Assembly (NCBI GenBank): GCA_050946195.1
Contig: JBMNUI010000057.1
Coordinates: 1-10,617 of the forward strand
Direction of reading: 5' to 3'
Length of the DNA: 10,617 bases
From: UMGS1002 sp050946195
GTDB lineage: Bacteria; Bacillota; Clostridia; Oscillospirales; CAG-272
A program made the position numbers and the translations under genes. This document shows, in pieces, positions 7,584 to 10,617 of this stretch. The notes under the pieces are model-generated. The model worked only from the letters and a program-made list of their open reading frames with translations. It ran no database searches and was not told the origin of the DNA. Each line of letters begins with the position of its first letter. Positions within the stretch are counted from its first letter, which is position 1.

Positions 7584-7612
7584 ATTATAGCAGTAATCGG
7601 CTGATATTACAA
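7584..7612 (-). promoter_or_regulatory. Sigma-A promoter of the nagA-metG operon
   Basis: On the minus strand, TTGTAA (7612-7607), a 17-nt spacer and a perfect TATAAT (7589-7584) preceded by TGC, giving an extended -10. The predicted start near 7577 leaves a leader of only about 25 nt before the nagA ATG. It is the only strong promoter seen upstream of nagA, the membrane-protein gene and metG. Confidence 0.85.
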
Positions 7613-7675
7613 TGCAAAAACCGAAATTTGCCGGTAAAATCGGCCCGGCACCCGAAAAAACATGGAATCGCCGAG

Positions 7676-7718
7676 AAAAATACCAACAGGCCTGCGGCAA
7701 AACCGCCGCAGGCCTGTT
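7676..7718 (-). terminator. Intrinsic terminator after the ECF S-component gene
   Basis: A perfect 14-bp GC-rich stem (7685-7698 with 7705-7718, loop of 6) lies 16 nt beyond the stop of the transporter gene. On the minus strand a T-rich run (complement of 7676-7680) follows four bases after the stem. It should end the metA-transporter transcript before the nagA promoter. Confidence 0.87.
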
Positions 7719-7734
7719 CTTCCATAATAATATT

Positions 7735-8259
7735 TTATTCCCTGCCGCACATCTCCCGAAAATACCTTATCTTCATTACGGGATGAATGACGAGCGATGC
7801 AAAAACCATGCCCGACAACCCCTGTATCAGGTTGGGAATGATGTTTGCCAGCGCGCCGGGGGCGCCGTACAGAAAAACCTCGTAGCCAAAATACCCGACG
7901 ACCATAATCAGCTCTGCAACCAGAGCGCTTATTAAGTATTTAATAATGTTCACCGCCCTGCCGCTGCCGCGCATCAGGCTCATGACCCAAAAAGCTGTCG
8001 CCGCCATAAGTCCTTTGATTATAAATGTAGCGGGTATGTAAACGGCGTATCCTAAAAACAGGTCGGTTAGTATAGAGCCGACCGCCGCTGCGGCAGTGCC
8101 CCACATAGGACCTAAAATCCAGCCGGCAACAAGAACGAAGCAGTCGCCAAGGTGGATATACCCTGTCGCCGAGTAAGACAGCACAACGAGCGTCGAAACA
8201 CAGACAAGTGCTGCAAAAAGGGCTGCGGTAACCATTTTTCTAATACTTTCGGATTTCAT
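7735..8259 (-). CDS. ECF transporter S component (substrate unknown)
   Basis: Predicted 174-residue, highly hydrophobic membrane protein of the energy-coupling factor (ECF) substrate-binding (S) component type, which works with a shared EcfA/EcfA'/EcfT module to import vitamins or related micronutrients. Features seen are an N-terminal KMVTAALFAAL segment (8-18), GYIHLGD (33-39), a Gly-rich loop WILGPMWG (47-54), ATFIIKG (77-83), and C-terminal ANIIPNLIQGLSG (138-150). The order and the IHLGD/ATFIIKG motifs match S components of the PF07155/PF12822 type, and about five or six spans fit. I chose the ATG at 8259. The alternative GTG at 8280 lies inside the AAAGGGAG that serves this start. Downstream of metA in the same direction (83 nt apart) and before a terminator, it is probably co-transcribed with metA. 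A methionine-related substrate is a guess from context. No ATPase or EcfT gene is in the window. Confidence 0.85.
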   Translation of the reverse strand: MKSESIRKMVTAALFAALVCVSTLVVLSYSATGYIHLGDCFVLVAGWILGPMWGTAAAAVGSILTDLFLGYAVYIPATFIIKGLMAATAFWVMSLMRGSGRAVNIIKYLISALVAELIMVVGYFGYEVFLYGAPGALANIIPNLIQGLSGMVFASLVIHPVMKIRYFREMCGRE

Positions 8260-8298
8260 ATTCAATTGACTCCCTTTCACCCGACCATGTCATCTCCA

Positions 8299-8327
8299 CA
8301 CGGCAGACCCCGCCGGGCTCTGCCGTG
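8299..8327. repeat. Hairpin between metA and the ECF S-component gene
   Basis: Arms CACGGCAGA (8299-8307) and TCTGCCGTG (8319-8327) are perfect 9-bp complements. After a C-C mismatch the inside can form three more G-C pairs, closing a long GC-rich stem. It starts 15 nt past the metA stop and has no T-run on either strand. A full intrinsic terminator is therefore not supported. It more likely adjusts the downstream share of a metA-transporter transcript or protects the metA message. Confidence 0.6.
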
Positions 8328-8342
8328 CCGATGAAACCAAAG

Positions 8343-9281
8343 TTACAGGCCTTCCCCGTCAGGTCCCGAAATGGCGTTTATGTCATAAGGGGTTGTCTGG
8401 TAGACATAATAGTTGAGCCAGTTTGAGAAGAGCAGGTTCGCGGCGCTCCTCCACTTCACCGGCGGGCGCTTGGTCTCGTCGTCGTCGAGGTAATAGTTGA
8501 CCGGCCTCTCGATGGGAAGCCCGGCTTTCTTATCGCGCAGGTATTCACGCTCGAGTGTGTCGGCGTCATATTCCGAGTGCCCGGTGACGAAAACCTGCCT
8601 GCCGCGCTTGGTCATGCAGATATACACCCCGGCTTCCTTTGAGCTTGAGATGATTTTTAGTCCCGGCACCTTCTCTATGTCCTCGCGGCGAGCGGTCGTG
8701 TGCCTTGAGTGCGGCACCCAGAACTCGTCGTCAAAGCCGCGGACCAGCATTGAGCGCGGGTAGTCGAGAGTATGCCTGAAAATGCCGAAAAGCTTTTTCT
8801 CAAGAGGATATTTTTTAATTCCGTAGTGATAATAAAGCCCGGCCTGCGCCCCCCAGCAGATATGGAAGGTGCTGGTGACGTTTGTTTTGCTCCACTCCAT
8901 TATCGAGCAGAGCTCCTCCCAGTATTCGACCTCCTCGAACTCAATCTTCTCAACCGGCGCGCCGGTGATAATCAGCCCGTCGTATTTGCGGTGCCTGACC
9001 TCGTCAAAGGTTTTGTAGAATGCCAGCAAATGCTCGGCCGAGGTGTTCTTTGACTGGTGGGTGGCGGTATGAAGCAGTTCGAGCTCGACCTGAAGCGGCG
9101 TGTTCCCTATAAGCCGGGCAATCTGGGTCTCGGTGACTATCTTTGTCGGCATGAGGTTGAGCATGAGGATATGCAACGGGCGTATGTCCTGGGTTATCGC
9201 CCGCGTTTCGGTCATTACAAATATATTCTCCTCCATGAGGATATTTGTCGCAGGAAGCGAGTTTGGTATCTTAATCGGCAT
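8343..9281 (-). CDS. metA: Homoserine O-acetyltransferase (MetA type)
   Basis: Predicted 312-residue cytoplasmic enzyme of the MetA family, acylating L-homoserine in the first committed step of methionine synthesis. The catalytic Cys142 is in HICWGAQAG (140-148), with His235 and Glu237 in TGHSEYD. Residue 111, in GAPVEKIEF, is Glu. In characterised MetA proteins Glu at this position marks acetyl-CoA use and Gly (as in E. coli) marks succinyl-CoA use, so the acetyl form is predicted. Length and N-terminus (MPIKIPNSLPA) match the family exactly. The start at 9281 has AAAGGAGG five bases upstream, and the longer in-frame ATG at 9344 is rejected. It is transcribed from 9407-9435 through a structured leader. 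The next gene in line is an ECF S component. No metB, metC, metY or metE is visible in the window. Confidence 0.96.
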   Translation of the reverse strand: MPIKIPNSLPATNILMEENIFVMTETRAITQDIRPLHILMLNLMPTKIVTETQIARLIGNTPLQVELELLHTATHQSKNTSAEHLLAFYKTFDEVRHRKYDGLIITGAPVEKIEFEEVEYWEELCSIMEWSKTNVTSTFHICWGAQAGLYYHYGIKKYPLEKKLFGIFRHTLDYPRSMLVRGFDDEFWVPHSRHTTARREDIEKVPGLKIISSSKEAGVYICMTKRGRQVFVTGHSEYDADTLEREYLRDKKAGLPIERPVNYYLDDDETKRPPVKWRSAANLLFSNWLNYYVYQTTPYDINAISGPDGEGL

Positions 9282-9286
9282 ATTTA

Positions 9287-9364
9287 CCTCCTTTCGCTCA
9301 ACCTCGAAATTTGTCAGGCGCCTGCCCTGTATCGTCGCCTGCAAATCTCAGCTCCGATGCTAAG
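9287..9364 (-). promoter_or_regulatory. Structured metA leader, candidate cis-regulatory RNA
   Basis: The metA transcript should start near 9400, giving a leader of about 120 nt. Read in the minus direction it can form three hairpins in a row. The first is 9364-9359 with 9352-9347, 6 bp including one G-U. The second is 9346-9336 with 9320-9309, an 11-bp stem with one bulged A. The third is 9309-9305 with 9296-9292, a 5-bp stem. Stems two and three share base 9309, and the third takes in the first bases of the SD (9294-9287). That could allow exclusive folds controlling ribosome access. I do not see the conserved cores of the S-box (SAM-I) riboswitch or a T-box, so this is a candidate only. 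Confidence 0.4.
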
Positions 9365-9406
9365 CCTTATATAACCTATGGTGATTCGTTTTTTGGGGAG
9401 TAAGCA

Positions 9407-9435
9407 ATTATAACATATGTCGATTAATATTACAA
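9407..9435 (-). promoter_or_regulatory. Sigma-A promoter of metA
   Basis: On the minus strand, TTGTAA (9435-9430), a 17-nt spacer and TATAAT (9412-9407) with an upstream TGT giving an extended -10. It reads into the metA leader. Its -35 region and first spacer bases (TTGTAATAT) are the same as in the nagA promoter. Confidence 0.85.
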
Positions 9436-9460
9436 GGGTTAAATTTTCATAAAAATATAT

Positions 9461-9475
9461 GTCGGGGGGACCGAC
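9461..9475. repeat. Short inverted repeat between divergent promoters
   Basis: GTCGG (9461-9465) and CCGAC (9471-9475) flank a GGGGA centre. It lies 25 nt upstream of the metA -35 box and 26 nt upstream of the -35 box of the rightward promoter. This GC-rich patch stands out in AT-rich surroundings. It could be an operator for both genes, but five paired bases are weak evidence. Confidence 0.25.
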
Positions 9476-9501
9476 TTTGTATGTTGATTTTGATTGGAAG
9501 G

Positions 9502-9530
9502 TTGACAAAGATGTGATAAAGGTATATTAT
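9502..9530 (+). promoter_or_regulatory. Sigma-A promoter of the TIM-barrel gene
   Basis: TTGACA (9502-9507), a 17-nt spacer and TATTAT (9525-9530). It predicts a transcript start near 9537 and a leader of about 32 nt containing the GAAGGA SD before the ATG at 9569. It is divergent from the metA promoter, with 66 nt between the two -35 boxes. Confidence 0.85.
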
Positions 9531-9568
9531 TATAGCATATTATAGAAAAACTTGAAGGAACGCCACAT

Positions 9569-10432
9569 ATGAAACTTGTTGTTGAGAACTATACCGTAAG
9601 AAGGCTGTACGGAGACCTTGACTCAATAAGAATTATAGCCGAAGCCGGATTTGACGGAATTGACTATTCCTTCTACAAGCTTCCCACAGGCGACGACCTG
9701 CTCCACAAGCCCGACCTTGAGTCCTTTGCCGGCAAAATAAAAGAAGCTGCGGCAGAGCACGCGGTAAGTCTTTGCCAGGCACACGCACCGTTTGCATATA
9801 CCTACGGCGAGGGATATGACTCCGACAATTATCTCGACATTTTAAAGTCGCTCAAGGTTGCATCGGCGCTCGGCATACCGCACATAGTGGTCCACGCGGT
9901 AAAACCCGTGCCGAATGAGGTTGATATTTTCGAATACAACAGAGATTATTACCGTTCCTTCATACCCTATTGCGAGGAATACGGTATCAAAATAGCGGTT
10001 GAAAACCTCTTTATAAAGGCACAGGACGGTTACCACGGGCTGCTCCACACCCCGTCGGTCATGACCGAGTTTGTAAAGTCACTCGGAAGCGACTGCTTTA
10101 TCACCTGCCTTGATATCGGCCACACCGCCCTGACCGGGCTTGCGCCCGAGGATTATATCAGGGGAATGAGCCCCGACCTGCTCCACGCGCTGCATGTTCA
10201 GGACAACGATTACAAGGGTGACCGCCACTGGGTGCCTTATTTCGGCAAGCTTAACTGGGCCGAGATAACCAAGGCGCTCGGCGAGATAGGATACCGCGGC
10301 GACTTTACATTGGAAATCTTGCATTTCCTCGACCGCTACCCGCCGGAGCTTTTGCCCGAGGCGCTCAAATTAGCCGCCGAGACGGGGAAATTCCTGATTA
10401 AACAAATAATTGCTAATAAAATTTTATCTTAA
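9569..10432 (+). CDS. Sugar-phosphate isomerase/epimerase-like TIM-barrel protein
   Basis: Predicted 287-residue cytoplasmic protein of the xylose-isomerase-like TIM-barrel (AP endonuclease 2, PF01261) superfamily. These proteins isomerise, epimerise or dehydrate sugars and inositols with a divalent metal. Candidate metal and catalytic residues fall at the expected strand ends: QAHAPF (70-75, His72), VVHAV (107-111, His109), AVENL (143-147, Glu145), CLDIGH (180-185, Asp182 and His185), HVQDND (209-214, His209), DRH (218-220) and TLEI (247-250, Glu249). The site looks complete, so an active enzyme is likely, but the substrate cannot be read from the sequence. GAAGGA lies upstream of the ATG. 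The gene is alone on the plus strand, has its own promoter, and ends before the bidirectional terminator. It has no neighbouring sugar transporter or dehydrogenase to suggest a pathway. Confidence 0.88.
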   Translation: MKLVVENYTVRRLYGDLDSIRIIAEAGFDGIDYSFYKLPTGDDLLHKPDLESFAGKIKEAAAEHAVSLCQAHAPFAYTYGEGYDSDNYLDILKSLKVASALGIPHIVVHAVKPVPNEVDIFEYNRDYYRSFIPYCEEYGIKIAVENLFIKAQDGYHGLLHTPSVMTEFVKSLGSDCFITCLDIGHTALTGLAPEDYIRGMSPDLLHALHVQDNDYKGDRHWVPYFGKLNWAEITKALGEIGYRGDFTLEILHFLDRYPPELLPEALKLAAETGKFLIKQIIANKILS

Positions 10433-10457
10433 CAAACACACAAGATATCTGTACAAC

Positions 10458-10491
10458 AAAAAGCAGCACTTATTTTTGCGTGCTGCTTTTT
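10458..10491. terminator. Bidirectional intrinsic terminator
   Basis: AAAAAGCAGCAC (10458-10469) and GTGCTGCTTTTT (10480-10491) form a perfect 12-bp stem with a 10-nt loop. Five T residues end the stem on both strands, so it can stop the rightward TIM-barrel transcript, whose stop codon is 25 nt upstream. It can equally stop the leftward rRNA transcript coming from the window's right edge. Confidence 0.9.
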
Positions 10492-10576
10492 ATGCGCCCA
10501 TTGAGAACCGAACAAAGTGATAAGAATGAGGCAGAAAGAGACTCAGGATAATTAAGGAATTGAAGAACCTTGTGGA

Positions 10577-10617
10577 GGTTCAAGCCCTCGGTCTATTAGT
10601 ATCGGTCAGCTGAATGC
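10577..10617 (-). rRNA. 23S ribosomal RNA, 3' end (partial)
   Basis: The complement of the last 41 bases reads as the conserved 3' terminus of bacterial 23S rRNA. It includes the CAGCTGACCGATACTAATAG block and a terminal GAGGGCTTGAACC. The gene runs leftward and continues beyond the right edge. The exact mature 3' end is estimated at 10577, where GGTTC can also pair with GAACC at 10565-10569 as a small downstream hairpin. No 5S rRNA or tRNA is seen between it and the terminator at 10458-10491. Confidence 0.88.

Noticed and set aside
9282..9400. S-box (SAM-I) riboswitch or T-box upstream of metA
   Set aside because: I looked for the conserved S-box core and the T-box AGGGTGG element and saw neither, so only an unclassified structured leader is reported.
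9314..9508. 64-codon minus-strand frame across the metA leader, considered as a leader peptide
   Set aside because: Its ATG lies upstream of the metA promoter, so the predicted transcript would not carry the start codon. It has no SD of note.
10433..10576. 5S rRNA or tRNA downstream of the 23S 3' end
   Set aside because: No 5S-like sequence or cloverleaf could be recognised by eye in either direction; only a terminator and a small hairpin are present.

Overview
The window looks like a chromosomal housekeeping region from a moderately high-GC member of the Bacillota, most likely class Clostridia. Four things support this. (1) There are five near-consensus sigma-A promoters with 17-nt spacers, and strong purine-rich Shine-Dalgarno (SD) sites. 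(2) metG lies next to tatD, a Bacillota-style order. (3) MetA is of the Glu111 (acetyl-CoA) type typical of Gram-positive bacteria. (4) The right edge enters the 3' end of a 23S rRNA whose sequence fits this group. No phage, insertion sequence, CRISPR array or defence gene is visible. The genus cannot be fixed from this sequence.

Layout, left to right. Bases 1-205 hold a perfect leftward promoter and the leader of a transcript that leaves the window. Next, on the minus strand, are an EF-G-like GTPase (331-2388) with its own promoter and terminator; tatD (2578-3408); a hairpin-rich spacer (3474-3530); metG (3533-5563); a polytopic membrane protein (5577-6383); and nagA (6403-7551). A strong promoter upstream of nagA probably reads nagA, the membrane protein and metG as one tightly packed operon, with gaps of 19 and 13 nt. 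It may continue into tatD. A terminator at 7676-7718 separates this from a second leftward unit: metA (8343-9281), followed after an 83-nt hairpin-containing gap by an ECF transporter S component (7735-8259). metA has its own promoter and a leader of about 120 nt with three predicted hairpins. Reading right from the same intergenic region is a sugar-phosphate isomerase/epimerase-like TIM-barrel gene (9569-10432) with a consensus promoter. A bidirectional terminator (10458-10491) separates it from the incoming 23S rRNA.

How the genes fit together: metA makes O-acetylhomoserine for methionine synthesis, and metG charges tRNA with methionine, but each is driven by its own promoter. nagA feeds GlcNAc-6-P into amino-sugar metabolism and is unusually placed in front of metG. 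The EF-G-like protein, metG and the rRNA operon make this a translation-rich neighbourhood.

I found no convincing previously undescribed multi-gene system. The points most worth a second look are the structured metA leader, the metA/ECF pairing, the nagA-membrane protein-metG operon, the hairpin element between metG and tatD, the EF-G paralogue without its catalytic His, and the absence of a 5S gene after the 23S.
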